This document shows positions 1 through 12,540 of a stretch of 64,000 bases of DNA, piece after piece. The notes under the pieces are model-generated. The model made no database searches. It worked only from the letters and a program-made list of their open reading frames with translations, and was not told where the DNA came from. Source of the stretch: Rosellinia necatrix (Eukaryota; Ascomycota; Sordariomycetes; Xylariales; Xylariaceae). Where the stretch lies: contig JAGYVD010000002.1 of the NCBI GenBank assembly GCA_021209875.1, positions 2,604,001 through 2,668,000 on the forward strand, written 5' to 3'. Within the stretch, counting starts at the first letter, position 1, and the number at the start of each line of letters is the position of its first letter. The translations under genes and the position numbers were made by a program.

Positions 1-105
1 AGCTATATTTATATTTGAATTTAGTCAGGGATTTGTGTTATATAGCGCGCGTTTGCAGGTGCAGTCCGCCGCATGGGGCCTGCAGGGCTTGCGTGTGCAT
101 ATGAC
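1..105. other. G+C-balanced sequence at the window edge
   Basis: This stretch is clearly richer in G and C than what follows and contains runs such as GCGCGCG and CCGCCGCATGGGGCC, with a short inverted pair built on CTGCAGG. It has escaped the C>T decay seen downstream. It ends directly at a TAA-type microsatellite. It could be the end of another element outside the window or ordinary unique sequence at the border of the A+T-rich block. No open frame or known motif is recognised. Confidence 0.4.

Positions 106-165
<60 letters not shown>
106..165. repeat. (AAT)n microsatellite, about 20 units
   Basis: An uninterrupted trinucleotide run of about 60 bp separates the G+C-balanced edge (1-105) from the A+T-rich block. 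Such runs arise by slippage and also occur as 3' tails of some non-LTR retrotransposons. Nothing here decides between these. Confidence 0.97.
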
Positions 166-767
166 TATTAATATGAAATATAACATAATTATTAAAAAAA
201 TATTATAATTATTACAACATATTAATAAATTTTTATATAAATAACTTTTATTTTAGCTATTAAAAACTTAAATACTAGGCTTTTAAAATTTTAATAAATA
301 AAACGGAAAACCTGTTAAAATATTTTAAATATTAAAAGATATTGCTTAAAAAAAGCTAATAAACTAAAAAACAAAAACGCAAAAATAATCAATTTAATTA
401 AATATAGCAAAAAAAAATTAGAAACTTAAAATATTTTAAATTAAATATAATAAAACATTATTTAACTAAAAGCTGTTTTAACTATGAAAAATTTTTATTT
501 TTAAAACTATTTTAATATAAGTTTTAAAACTTTTAAACTAACAAATATTTTAAACAAAAATAAAATTATATAAATAATATATAAAATAAAAAAATATTAA
601 ATTAAAAACTAAACTAGTTTTTAAAATAATAAAAACTAAGCTTAAAATAAAAACTCTGCTAAAAAAAAACGCTTAAAACTTTTATTAATTTTGATAAAAT
701 ATTATTAAATAATATAAACATTAATTAATAAAAATTATAACTCTTAAAACTATAGCTTTTAATATAA
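166..767. other. A+T-rich gene-free stretch
   Basis: Very A+T-rich sequence with stops in all frames. Residual C and G sit mainly in AGCT, GCT and ACG contexts. No repeat boundary or gene is recognised, and it is consistent with heavily mutated old repeat DNA. Confidence 0.6.
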
Positions 768-1004
768 TGTTATTAATACAGACAGGTAGGGGGTGTCCGA
801 AGGACCCACCCTAGGATAGGCTAGGCTAGGTCTGTAGGCTGGGTCCGCAGGACCTAGCCGGGCCCGCAATAGATTAGATAAGGGTAGCCCACTGGCTATA
901 TTGGCCAGCCTTCGGCTGGCTGGCATAGCCAGTCCTTCCTTCTACCTGTAATTCGCTATTTTCACTAGATACACCATACAGGACCCCAATATATCCTTGT
1001 TAGT
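768..1004. repeat. G+C-rich hairpin island, probable solo LTR of an unplaced family
   Basis: A sharply bounded G+C-rich island in A+T-rich DNA. It begins near ACAGACAGGTAGG and has the inverted sequence CTACCTGT near 943-950. It holds nested hairpins: ACTGGCTAT (891-899) pairs with ATAGCCAGT (925-933), enclosing GGCCAGCC (903-910), a TTC loop and GGCTGGCT (914-921); GGTCCGCAGGACC forms another. On the minus strand it contains CTTATCTAATCTA, also found in the C-family LTR. Style, size and preservation match the LTRs elsewhere in the window, but no second copy or convincing target-site duplication is visible, so the ends are approximate. It could instead be a short inverted-repeat element. Confidence 0.5.
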
Positions 1005-3328
1005 TATAATAAAATAATATAATATATTATGATATAATTACGTTATATAAAATTAATGAAATAATAAATAAGAAATAATAAAAATTTAAAATAAACTATC
1101 ATTTAAAAACAAAATAAAATTAAAAAAACTTGCAACAGATTATTTTAAAAGTTTATGATAAATATTTCCCTGTTTTTTAAAAGCTGTTTTAAATAACTTG
1201 TTTTTATATAAGCTAGAAATAAATTACAGCTTAATTTTAAATTAAAACTTAAAATATTAAAATATAGTTTTTTTTATAAAATATTATTTTAAAAAACTAA
1301 AACCTGCTAATAATATATTTGCAATAATTTAATAAAAGAATTTGTAAAGTTTACGCTAGCTTTTTAAGCCGCTTTTATATTATTTATATAAAAAAATAAT
1401 AAATTATTACGTTTATATGTTAATTATAAAAATTAAACGTTTTAATACAAAAAATTAATATTTGTTGCTATTAATTAAAAAGCATTAGTTTATATTATAC
1501 AAGCTAAAATATTTATTAAAATTAATATTAAATAAATATTTTATTATATTTATATTACAAAAAACAAAAATTAACCCTTTTTAAACATAATATATAGTTT
1601 ATTAATTTAAAATGTTGTTTTTAAATTAATTAATAAACTAGCAATTTTTGAAATATATTAATAATATATTATAAAAATATTTAAATATTTTTATATAGCT
1701 TATATTCATAATATTTTAATTTATTTAAATAATAACCTAAAATATTAAGATTATTTAAATAAAATATTAATATGTTTTAAAAAACAGGATTAGAAGCCGA
1801 TTTAAAAAATATAACTTTATATAAAAAAACTAAGTTTTTAAATTTATTATTAAAACTCAAAGTATAAAAGTTAATTTTAATAAAATTAAAATTATGTATA
1901 ATGAAAAACATTTAAAAAAAATAAAACGTTATTAAACAAAATATAGTTATTTTGAAATTTTTATAACTTTTATAAAAAGTTTATTTATAAATATAAATAA
2001 ATAGCTAAGTTATTAAATAATTTAATTTATATTAAAACTAACTTAATTTGATTAAACTTTTATTAAAAACCTTTAAAACGTTAAAAAATAAACTAATTAA
2101 CGCGCTAATATTAAAACATTTTGATTATAAAAATAAAACTGAAATAAAAACAAATATATTTAATAATATACCCGCGGATATTTTATAGCAGAAAAAAACT
2201 GCAGACGTTTTATAGCAGCTAGTTATATTTTATTTAAAATTTTTTATAATATAAAATTAAATTATAATATTTATAATAAAAAATGCTAATAATAATTAAA
2301 AAGCTGGTTTATTAAAAATAAAACTAATAAGCTTATAATAGCTGCAGCTGTTTTTAGTTATTATAAATTATATTATATTAAAATATTTTAATATAAAAAA
2401 ATCCTGCATTTAAAATAAGCTAAATAAGCTAAGTTTATTATATATTATAATTTTAATATTATATATTGTTTAAAATTAAAAATATAATAGCAGATCTTTT
2501 TAAACTAATAAAAACTAAAAATATAAAAACAGCAAAAGAATGTATAAAAACTATAGCTTTTTTAAATTAATAATTTTAAAATAATAAAAGCATATATAAA
2601 ATATATATTATAAAAATATTACGTTTTTATAATTATTAAAAATAAAATTTAAAAACGTTATATTTAAAATTAATTAATATAATATTAGTTTAAATAAATC
2701 TTAAAAAAGCTTAAGCTAATAAAAACTTTAATTAGTTAATATTAAAAGATTTTTATTATATAAAAAAAATTAGTTATTTTAAATTAAATAATTCATAAAT
2801 TTAAATGATTAAAAAGCTTATATAAAACTAGCAACAGCATATTTAAGCCGTAGAAAAATAAAATGTTTAATATTCTAACGTTATTAGTAGCTAAAGCTAT
2901 ATTATAAAATTAATTAATATATAACAAACTATTTTTATTATTTTATAAAAATTTTTTAATAAAATATTAAAAAGCTAACTTTTTATAAAGATTAAAATAT
3001 ATATAATAATATATAGTAATAAATTTTAAAAGCTTTTTAAAAATAAATATAAAAATAATCTAATATTTTATATAATTAATAAACTATTAAACCTAACGTA
3101 GATAATTATATATAAAAAATTCATAATAATAAAAAATATGGTTAAAATATATTATAAAGTTTTTATTAAATACATAAATAGCTAAAAACAGTATTTAGTA
3201 ATAAAAAAAGCTAGTTTATTATTAATTTTATAAACAAGCTATTAAAAATTTATGGTATAAACTAGACTTTTTTACAGCAGGATATTATTAATTAATAAAA
3301 TAAATAGAAATAATATATTAATAAATAG
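1005..3328. other. A+T-rich gene-free stretch, heavily mutated
   Basis: About 2.3 kb of A+T-rich sequence without an open frame of note. By the orientation argument for the LTR at 4753-5024 it may be the decayed interior of an A-family element, but no coding domain can be recognised. I see no RNA gene or boundary within it. Confidence 0.5.
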
Positions 3329-3333
3329 ATTAA

Positions 3334-3603
3334 TGTAATGGCTGCAATAGGGGCAGTTGGAGCGGAGCCCAACTATACCTATGTATTGGGAAGAAAAACT
3401 AAGGTTGAGAAAAGAAGAGAACTATACACAGGGCCGACGGCCAGAATTCCTACTTGTACATACCACTGGCCATTCACTACGTGACTGGCCTACCGCATTC
3501 ACCACCTCGTACTTGTACCCACTTAGCCGGGGAACCAATCAGGGGCCGCCAGGCCACTTATTCGTGCAGCCAATCAGGGCCATCATGGCTGTGGGTCATG
3601 ACA
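3334..3603 (-). mobile_element. Family A solo LTR, well preserved, TSD ATTAA
   Basis: This is a 270-bp G+C-rich island. Read on the minus strand it starts TGTCATGACCCACAGCC and ends near GGCTGCAGCC-type sequence then ATTACA, the TG...CA form of an LTR. It is flanked by exact 5-bp duplications, ATTAA at 3329-3333 and 3604-3608, which shows an integrase-type insertion of a single LTR. It aligns along its whole length with 16772-17049 in the opposite orientation, and with a mutated copy at 4753-5024. The open frame at 3357-3608 lies entirely inside it and is a chance product of preserved G+C. Solo LTRs form by recombination between the two LTRs of a full element. Confidence 0.93.
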
Positions 3604-3608
3604 ATTAA

Positions 3609-4741
3609 CAGCTGTAATTATATGTTAATTATTTTTAAAAAAACTAGTTTAAAACGTTTTTGGCGTTAAATGTTATATAAGCGCTTTTATTTTATAAAGT
3701 TTAAAAAAAGCTGTTTTTAAAAAAAATATTAATAAAAAAGCTAATAAATATAACGTTTAATTAAAAGTTTTAAATAAAAATAAAGCAACTATAAAAAAAA
3801 CAAATTAAAAAAAGATTATTTAAAAAAAAAGCTTAAGCGTTTATAAAAAAAATCTGCGATTATATCGACAAAATAAAAACATAAATATAAAAAAATATAA
3901 TAATAAATAATTATATAAGCTAATAAATATTAAGAAAACTTAAATTTTATAGTTAAAAATTCTATATTTATATTATAAAAAAAAAAACAGACCGATCGAT
4001 TTAAGAATAAACTAAATTATTAAATAATATAACAAGCCTATAAAACTATTAATATTAAAGCTAACTGTTTTAATATATTTAAACTAAAATTATTAATAAT
4101 ATCATAAAAAACCGTTAATTTTATATTAAATAATTATAAAATATGCTAATAACTTTTATTTAAATAAAAATGCTCCGGTTAAAAAAAATTGTTAATAAAG
4201 CGCTAAAAAAAAATAAAAATAAAAAAATTTTGTTATTAAAAATCTTAAAAAAACTATTTTATAAAATATTTTAAAAAGCTAAAAATATAATAAAATTAAT
4301 ATTTAGCTGCCGATTTAAAAAACGTTTTATTTAAACTAAAAAATATTATAATAAATACTTAAAAAAATAAAACTATTAAAGCAGCTATAAAACTAAATTA
4401 AAACAGCTAAAAAAATATATTTATTAAAATATATAAAAATAATAATATATTAAAACATAAAACGCAGCTAAAATTATAAATAAAACATAAATAATATAAT
4501 AAATAGCTTAATTAAAAAATAAATTAAATAAAAATTAATTCATTAATATAATAAATACAAAACTAACAATTAAAAACTTTTAAATTTTAATTAATTATAT
4601 ACGCCGAAAGTATTTTTTTACTGCTTAAAAGTATTAATTTAAAAGTTTTAGTTTAAACTTTCAATATAGCGCCAACAGTTTTTAAAAAGCAGCTGAATAT
4701 ATTTTAGTTTTATCCAGCTAAAAACTTAAGCTAAGTTTTTT
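3609..4741. other. A+T-rich gene-free stretch
   Basis: Heavily mutated sequence between a preserved solo A LTR and a mutated A LTR. It is probably the decayed 3' interior of the element whose 3' LTR is at 4753-5024. No coding domain can be read. Confidence 0.5.
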
Positions 4742-4752
4742 AAAAAAAAGAT
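4742..4752 (+). other. Candidate polypurine tract before the A LTR
   Basis: The purine run AAAAAAAAGA followed by T lies directly before the mutated LTR start at 4753. In LTR retrotransposons a polypurine tract primes plus-strand synthesis immediately upstream of the 3' LTR. In a background this rich in A the run alone is weak evidence, but it agrees with the mutation gradient across the adjacent LTR. Confidence 0.4.
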
Positions 4753-5024
4753 TATTATAATTTATAGCTATAATAGCTTTAATTAATTAAACAAATAAAT
4801 AGCTTGGCAGCTTTTAATTAGTTTTTTTTAGCTAACTAGGTATAAATATAAAGTAGTAAATACAGTAGGCTAATTACGTAATAAATAGCTAGTAGTATAT
4901 ATAAATAGAAATTCTGGCTGTTGGCTCTATATATAATTCTTTTTTTTTTTTAACTTTAGTTTTTTTTTTTAATATATAGGTATAGTTAGACTCCGCTCCA
5001 ACTGCCGCTATTGCAGCTATTACA
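4753..5024 (+). repeat. Family A LTR, mutated, probable 3' LTR
   Basis: This 272-bp copy aligns from end to end with the preserved A LTR at 16772-17049. Its first half is converted to A+T, so that TGTCATGGCC appears as TATTATAATT. Its last 50 bp keep CTCCGCTCCAACTGCCGC. Flanks AAGAT (4748-4752) and GAACA (5025-5029) do not match, so this is not a solo LTR insertion. In every complete element of the window the spared side of an LTR faces outwards. That makes this the 3' LTR of an element reaching leftwards, with its 5' LTR outside the window or unrecognisable. Confidence 0.8.
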
Positions 5025-8000
5025 GAACAGCAAAAACTATTTTTAAAACAATTTTGGCATAATAATAATAAAGAGCAAAAATTATATTTAAATTAATTAA
5101 TTTAAAAATTTAAAGCTTTAAAATTATTTAAAACCAGCTTCTAAATATAAGCTATTTTAAGCATTAAAACTAAAAAAAATAGTTTTTTATTAAGCTTAAT
5201 ATTTTTTATAAACAAAAATATAAAATAATAGCTTTTTATTTAAGCTTTATATAAAACAATAAAAAAATCTTTGTTAATTATATTAAACTTATTTGATTTT
5301 TAAGCAAAACTTTTATATAATAAAAAACAATTTATTAATTTATTAAATTAAAAGTATCCGTTTTAATTTAAACATGTTCTTAATTATAAACATAGATATA
5401 ATCTTGCGTATTATTAGTAGTAGTACTAATAGATTATTTTGCTATATAAAACATTGTAAAATAAATAAGCTTAAAATTAATTAATATTTTAAAGCTAAAC
5501 ATTAAATTAATAACAGCCTTTATATATTTATTTTAATTTTAGTTAAATATTTGCTATATATTAAGTTAACTTTATTTAGTATTAAACGTTTTTTTTAAAA
5601 TTATTAATAGTTTATAACGCTAATAATACTGTTATTTAAAATAATAAAAACTAAAGAATTTTTAAAAATATTACCAAAGATTTCGGTTATATTGCAGCTA
5701 TAAAAATTAAAATAAACAACATTTTAAAAAAAAAACTTCTTTAAAGCTATAAAAACAACTACCGTTTTATTAAATTAATAGAAAAAATAGGCAAACAGCG
5801 CAAAAAACAATTACAGTAAATATATAATTATTTAAAAAAATTAATTTTTTATTATAGCCAGGTATTAGTTTATTTTTTGTATAAAATTTAAAACAAATTA
5901 TTTTATATAATAAATACTTAAAGCAAAATAAAGTTATATATTCTAGCTAATTATTAATAACAGCTATTATAAATAATATATAATAAAAATATTATTTTAG
6001 TTTTTAGAAAATATATTATAAATTATAAAAGTTTATTATATATAAGCTTTTAAAATAAATTTTAAATATATTTAAGATTATTTTAATGTTTTAAATATAT
6101 AATTAATTTATAAAAACTATTAAAAAATTAAAGCTTATTATAAAACTACTACAGCTATATTATATTATTATAATAGATTTTATTGTTAGTTTATTAAAAT
6201 TTTAATAAAAACATTTTTTAAAAAATAAAAAGTTATATAGCTTTTAATGTTTTTATGCCGGTTATTTATAAATCTTTTAAAAAAATACTGTTAATACTTA
6301 AAAACGCTATATATAAAGCTAAAAAATAAGCAGAAGTTTTTTTATTTATATTTTTGCTATATAATTAAAACATGTTAGCAAAATTTATTTTAAATAAAAA
6401 TTTAAAATTCAAGTTTATATTTTAGCAAACTTTATAAACTAAAATAAATATATTATTAACAATAATAAAAGTTATTATTTTTAAACTAATAGTTAAAACA
6501 AAACATATAATTAAAATGTTAAAATTATTATTTATTATTATATTATATTTTTAAAACGTTATAAATAAATATTATTTTAATATTATTATATAATTTTAAT
6601 AACGTTAAATTAATAGCAATAAAAAAGTTCTAATAAAATAATATTAAGTTTTAAACTATGATGTTTTTATTAATTATAAAAATATTTTATAAGTTAATTA
6701 ATTTTAATTTTTACTTCTAATTATATTAAAAAATATAAAACAGCTATTTAATTTATAATAGTTTATATAAAAATTTTTTATAATATTAAATATAATTTAA
6801 TATAATTTTAAATAAATAAAAAATGTTTTTATGTTTATTTAAAAATACTACCTGTTTAAAAACTTTTATAAAAATAATTATAATAATAAATAAAACTATT
6901 TATTATATAATAAAAATAAATAAGTTAGTAGATAAATTAAACTTTTTAAATATTAGCTTATATATTAAATTATGTTTATAATATATTTATTTTTAACGCT
7001 ATTAAAACTAAACTTTTTAACTGTAAAAAACGTTTAAAATATATATATATTATAAAATATATAAAAGATTTTATTTTTATAAAATTAAAATTATATTAAT
7101 TTAATAAATTAATAAAACTAGAAGATATTTAAAATTAAAATACTTTGTTTAATAAAAATATATAAAGTTTTATATAATAAATAATATTTTAAAATATTAT
7201 TTATATAAAACGCTGCTGAACTAATAAAAGCTTTTAATAAAAAAAGCCAGTTATTTTTAAAAAGTATATGTTAAACGTGTTAAAAAACAAAACTTACAGC
7301 AGAAGTAATAAACGATTAGTAATAAATAAAAACTATTTTAATTATTAATATATAAATATTATAGCACGCAGTTTATAATTTATAATAAGCATATTTAAGC
7401 AGTTTATTTAAGTGATTTATTTAGTTTATTTTATTTAATATATATAATAACAATTGTTTATTTATTCTGTTTTTTTTAATATATAATATATTATATATAA
7501 AACTTTTTATATAAAGCTTTTTTTATTTATTTATTAAGGTTTTATTTTTATTAATATATAGTATTTTATTTATTATATAATATTTTAGTTTATTACTGCT
7601 TTATAAACATATTATAATTTATTATTTTTATTATAATCTGTTGTTTTATTACTATTTATATATTTTTTATTTAAAATAATATTTACAAAAATAATCCGCT
7701 GGTTTACTGCTGACCAGAATAAAATCGTTGCTTTTAATAATAATTTAAACAATAACTAAATTAATAAACTTATTTAAAAAGAAATCCTAGAACTTATATT
7801 TTATTATAATAATTAAATCAAAATAATGGTTATAACGGCTGATTTTTTTTATAACACCGCTTATAAATATAATTAATAATAATATTATAAATTACTTATT
7901 AATAAAAGAATAGCTTAAGCTTTCTGTTAATTTATAATTAATATAAAATTAAAAAACACAACTATATTAAAAACTAATTCACTTAAATAAATAATACTAT

Positions 8001-8903
8001 ATTTTTATAAGTTTATTAACTTTTAAAAATCTTAAAAGCATGTTTTTAAAAATATTTAATTTAAAATAATATGAATAATAATTATATTATTATTAATTTG
8101 GCTATAATAATGTTATATTTTAAACTTTTTAAATCTAAACTATATTTTAAAATTAAAAACAGCTTAAAAATAATAAAACAAAATTACCAAATTATTATAT
8201 TATTATAAAAATTATTATAATATTTCAACTATAAAAATATAAAAGGTTTTAAAATATTTAGCAGTATTAAATATAGTTTTAAAACATTTTTTAATGAAAT
8301 TAAACTTTTATTAGCTTAAACTAAACTTAAATAGCTAATAATATAAAAAGGTTTTTAAATAATATTTTTTTTTTAAATAAACTATTTTTTTAAATAATAT
8401 AAGCTTAATAAAAACATTATTGCTGTTTTTATTAAAGCAGTTAATAAAAATAAAACAAAAACTTTTATAACAATAAAAAAAAACTTAATAAAAAAAACAT
8501 TCTGCTTATAAAAATACTGCATAATATAATACTGTTGCTATAGTTGTTATTATTTTAATAAACAAAACTATTATTGCAGCAGCTGTTTTTATAAATAATA
8601 CTATTAATATTAAAGCTATTTTAAAAAGCAACAAAGCTATTGTTATAACCACACGAACAAAAAAACCACGAAAAGTATTAATCGTTAAATTATATTAATA
8701 AACTAATAAAAACATCAGCAGAATTTTAATATTACGTTAATAATATCTTTTATATTAATAAAAACAAGAGATTTTATAAGTAACTAAAACATTATTAGCC
8801 ATATAAATAATAATATTAATATTTTTTATTAAGCAGTTATTATTTTTTGCTAAATTTAAAATATAGCTTAGTAAATTTAATTTATAAATAATGCTATATA
8901 AAC
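5025..8903. other. A+T-rich gene-free stretch
   Basis: About 3.9 kb of A+T-rich sequence with frequent stops on both strands. I recognise no LTR, gene or RNA in it. It is slightly less decayed around 7690-7740. It is probably one or more old elements. Confidence 0.55.
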
Positions 8904-8908
8904 ATTTT

Positions 8909-9111
8909 TAAGAGGTGCACCATGGGGGTGTAAAGTGTGTATTATAAAAGATGAAGAACTAGCAAATCTAGGCTAAGCTAAAGTTTTACCTAGGTGTGGG
9001 CTAGGGCCCACATACATGGGGCTAGGCCTAATTAGGTTGTGCGTGTGGCCACGGGCCACAGCACCCCAAGCGAGGGGCTTATGTAATCGCTCCCTCTACG
9101 CGCACGTATCA
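8909..9111 (+). mobile_element. Family B solo LTR, well preserved, TSD ATTTT
   Basis: A 203-bp G+C-rich island running from TAAGAGGTGCACC to CGCACGTATCA, flanked by exact duplications ATTTT at 8904-8908 and 9112-9116. The same unit forms both LTRs of the element at 36404-43774 and a reverse solo copy at 51044-51246. Three of the four copies start TAAGAGG or its complement. The usual TG start may have become TA by one G>A change, or TA may be the family's true terminus. Short hairpins are visible, such as GTGGCC-ACG-GGCCAC. Strand is given relative to the element at 36404, whose transcription direction is unknown. Confidence 0.93.
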
Positions 9112-9116
9112 ATTTT

Positions 9117-10302
9117 TTTAAACAGCTTTAAATTTTAAATAGTATTATTTAAAAAACGTTTAAACAATTTTAAAGCTTAAATATTTAAATATTGTTAGTA
9201 TAAAATTAATTTAAGCAATTTTAACAGCTAAAACTATATAACGTATTAATTAGCATTATAAACTTTACGTTATAACTATATTAAAAGCTTTTTAATATTA
9301 AAAAAATTTATAAATGTATTTTTAATAATATTATATATAAAAGCTAGTCTAAAATTATATTTTAATAAGCAAAAACTAATAATAATTAATTAATAATAGC
9401 TGTTAATATAACAGCAGATATTGATTATAAGATTATAAAATAATGATATAATTATTTTTAAAACTTAAAAAATAATACAGCAGTAATAACTTTTTGTTTT
9501 TTTTATAAAAAAGCTTTTTATATTAAAAATGGTTTCACAATATATTATAAACATTTTATAAACTTAATTGTTTTATTTAATTAACCTGTTTTAATAAATA
9601 AATTTATAAAATAAAAAGTCTGCTAAACAATAAACTTAAAAAACTTTTAAACGTAATAATTAAAATTATTTAGTTGTTAAAAGTTAAAATTTTTATTTTA
9701 TGCGCCTAAGTTATAAAATCAAAAAAAAATACATGATTATAATTATATTATATTAAACATGTTTTTAAAATTAAAAATTATTAATTGCAAAATTAATAAA
9801 GCTATACAAGCAGAATATAAAAGTTTTTTAATAATATTTATGCTGCTACTAATTATTTAATTAAGCTTTATACCGCCAGTATTAGCGCTTGTAGCAATAA
9901 TAATAATATAAACCGTATTATTTGTAATATTAACAGCACTAATAGTATAAATAATACCGACGGCATTAATTATAACGCCTGCCTAGCTAACAAAAATAAA
10001 AAAAACTTTTTTAACTAAGAAAACATTTATTAACTAGCGCTTAAAAACTACTAAAAAGGAAATAACTGTTAATATAAGCTTAAATTTTAAATCGCTATCA
10101 AAAACAGTTAATAAACACTGTTATCTTTAATAAATACTTTTAAGCATAGCTTAGCCTTTTAAAACGTTAAAACGCAGAATTTAAATAATAACGTTATTAA
10201 TATTATAATAATAACGTGTTTATTTTATAACAATAACATTTATTTATTATTATTATTTGCTGTTTTTTCTTTGTTGTTTTTTTATCGACAACTTTTATAA
10301 GC
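9117..10302. other. A+T-rich gene-free stretch
   Basis: No gene or repeat boundary recognised. From about 9840 to 10260 it keeps a little more G+C (for example CCGACGGC near 9957) than the deep A+T-rich parts, which suggests a younger or less mutated layer. Confidence 0.5.
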
Positions 10303-10307
10303 TGCTT

Positions 10308-10564
10308 TAATAAATCTGGTCAGGGGTATAAAGCTGTAAATAGCTGTATTTTGCTATATGCTGGTCTAGTTTGTGGTGTTATAAGTGTGTTAGTAATAAA
10401 GATAGTGGAATTCTAGGTGCAGTCCTAGAATTCCACCTACTAGTACAGGTAGGTGGGTAGGCCTAGCCTAAGTAAGCTAGCCCAGGTGGCCTGGGCCACC
10501 TTATCTAATCTTATAGTAAAACAACTAGTAGTGCTAAGCCTAGCACCTTTTGCCTACTCTAACA
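10308..10564 (+). repeat. Family C left LTR
   Basis: It aligns from end to end with the preserved solo copy at 53074-53329. The outer (left) part keeps TCTGGTCAGGGG. The inner (right) part is mutated, with GTGGGGCAACTGGTGGTGCC of the solo copy appearing as GTAAAACAACTAGTAGTGCT. It starts TAATAAATC where the solo copy has TGATAAGTC, and ends CTCTAACA. Confidence 0.93.
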
Positions 10565-10962
10565 AAATGCCAGGCACTTAAAAAGCAGTTGCTGCTTTTA
10601 ACAACTATTTAGCAACAGCTAGCTAATTAATTCTTTAAAATCCTATTAGTCTAATCCAAGCTTTTTATTTAGTTTTAAAGCTTTAATTTAGCTTTAAGCT
10701 TTTTTAAGTGCTAATTTATATAAAAACATAATAAAATTAAACAAGCCGTTATTTAGCTAGTATGCTAGTTAATTATTTTTTTATTTAGAAATTCTGCTAG
10801 TTTAGCAACAGCTGCAGTTGCAACCGCTTTTAGTTTTTCTATAGTTTTAGCTACATGTATTAAAACTAATAAAACTGCTAGTTTTACTAGCATAATTAAA
10901 GCTTTTAATATTTTAGAAATTATTTTATTTATATAGTTGTTATTAATACTTTTGTTTAATTA

Positions 10963-11000
10963 AGCTAAAGCTACAGCTAAAACTAAAGCTAAAGCTATAA
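10963..11000. repeat. GCTAAA-type hexamer repeat
   Basis: Imperfect hexamers of the type GCTAAA, GCTACA, ACTAAA and GCTATA run for about 38 bp inside the C element. A 6-bp period would encode a dipeptide repeat in any frame, which fits a decayed coding sequence. It could also be simple low-complexity DNA. Confidence 0.7.
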
Positions 11001-11615
11001 AAACGTTTAGCTTTTTGTTTAAGCTTACTACAAGCTTGTTTAATTTTTTTTTATATAGCTTTTTAAAGTTTTTTTAATTTTTAGCTTTTTTATATAATTA
11101 AAAATAAGCTTATTTTATTAGTTTTAAATAATTGTTATAATTTTTAGCTAATTAAAATTATTTTTTTTTAAAGTCTTGTTAATTTTTACATATTATAACT
11201 TACGTTATATAAATTAAAATATCGCATGCTTGTTTTTAGCTATATTACGCAAAAACAAGTTGCTAGTTATAAATAAACGCGTAGTATATTTGGACTATAC
11301 TTTAAAACAGTTTTTTTAAAGCTGCGATAATTTTATTTAAGCCGGCTTTATATAAAATACACCGTTAATTAGCTAGCAATTTATTATTCTATTATTTTAA
11401 AGCTTAGCTATATAACAAGCAATTAATCCAGCTAAAAATTTAGTTAAAAAAGTATTGCTTTTTAATTAAAGCCCGCAGTTTATTTATAAACAACTAAATA
11501 TTTATATAAATAACGTTATTTCTAACAGTTATTATTTTAATATCTGCTAAGTCGAAATAATTAAAATTAAAATAGCTTATATTTAAAGCTTTTAAACAAG
11601 CTATATATTTAAAGC

Positions 11616-11865
11616 TTTAATTAGTTGGATCGGCTTAATTAAACTAACTAGTTTAGTTAACTGTATTAAATTAGCTAATTTAATTAGCTGGATTAAAACA
11701 ACTAGCTTAATAGGCTAAATTATTAAAATAACTAAACATTTAATTAGCTAGATCAGCTTAGTTAACTAAGTTAACTAGCTGTACTAGATTATATAAATAG
11801 CTTTAATTAGCCGGATTATAAATAAAATACGTAGCTGTATTAATAACTAAATATATAACCGGTTT
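11616..11865. repeat. Degenerate tandem repeat, about 62 bp, four units
   Basis: The motif TTTAATTAGYYRGAT recurs at 11616, 11679, 11739 and 11802, so the spacings are 63, 60 and 63 bp. Every spacing is a multiple of three, as expected of a repeat that was once translated. The units differ mostly by transitions, for example TTGGATC, CTGGATT, CTAGATC and CCGGATT. Confidence 0.75.
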
Positions 11866-12360
11866 ATAATATATAGCTAGATTAACTAAAAAAGCTGCAG
11901 TATTTACAAAAAAAGGGCTAACATTAATATTTTCGGTGTTTATTAATCCTACAAGTAGAATTTTTTAACTAATGTTATTATTAGCTTTAATAAAATTGTT
12001 AGCTTTAATAAAATTATTAGCTTTAAATTTATTAGCTTAAGCTGTTTTAGTTTAATGATTTATTTAGTTTTTAAAACTACTGCTATTTTATATATAACTA
12101 ATTAATAAGTTTAAGTAGTTATTTATAAAGCTTACTTTTAACTTTAAAAAGCTTAGTTTTATATTTAAAGCACTTATTTTTAAATCAAAAAACTTAGTTA
12201 TAGCTTATAACTTGATATAAAATATTTTTAATTCGGTAATATCTGCAGCTAATTTATCGTACTTTTTGTTTAAACTGTTAACACGTTTTTATAACGTATT
12301 TATATCCTTCTGTATATTATTTATTAAAACAGCTTTTGTTTAATAACTAATAAAAGCTAT

Positions 12361-12540
12361 AACTTAGCTTAGCTGGCCGGCTAAACTAAGCTAGGCTAAG
12401 CTAGGTCAGGCTAAATTAGCTCGGTCGGTTAAGCAGGCTCGGTTAGCTAAATAAGCTAAGCTAAAATAAGCTAGGTCAGCTAAAGCTAAAGTCGGTAAAA
12501 TCGGTAGCTTGGTTAAATTAGCTAAAATTAACAGATCTGG
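12361..12540. repeat. GCTAGG/GCTAAG-rich low-complexity repeat
   Basis: Short imperfect units based on AAGCTAGGTCAG and AAGCTAAGCTAAAA recur through this stretch, with CGGTCGGTTAAG variants between them. It keeps more G+C than its surroundings because much of it is in GCT context. Confidence 0.65.

Noticed and set aside
768..1004. A tRNA or structured RNA gene from the hairpins.
   Set aside because: No cloverleaf geometry or internal promoter box could be matched. Hairpin-rich islands of the same style are LTRs elsewhere in the window.
3357..3608. 83-codon open frame and an overlapping 71-codon frame (3454-3669).
   Set aside because: They lie in or start in a preserved non-coding LTR. Other copies of the LTR do not keep the frame.
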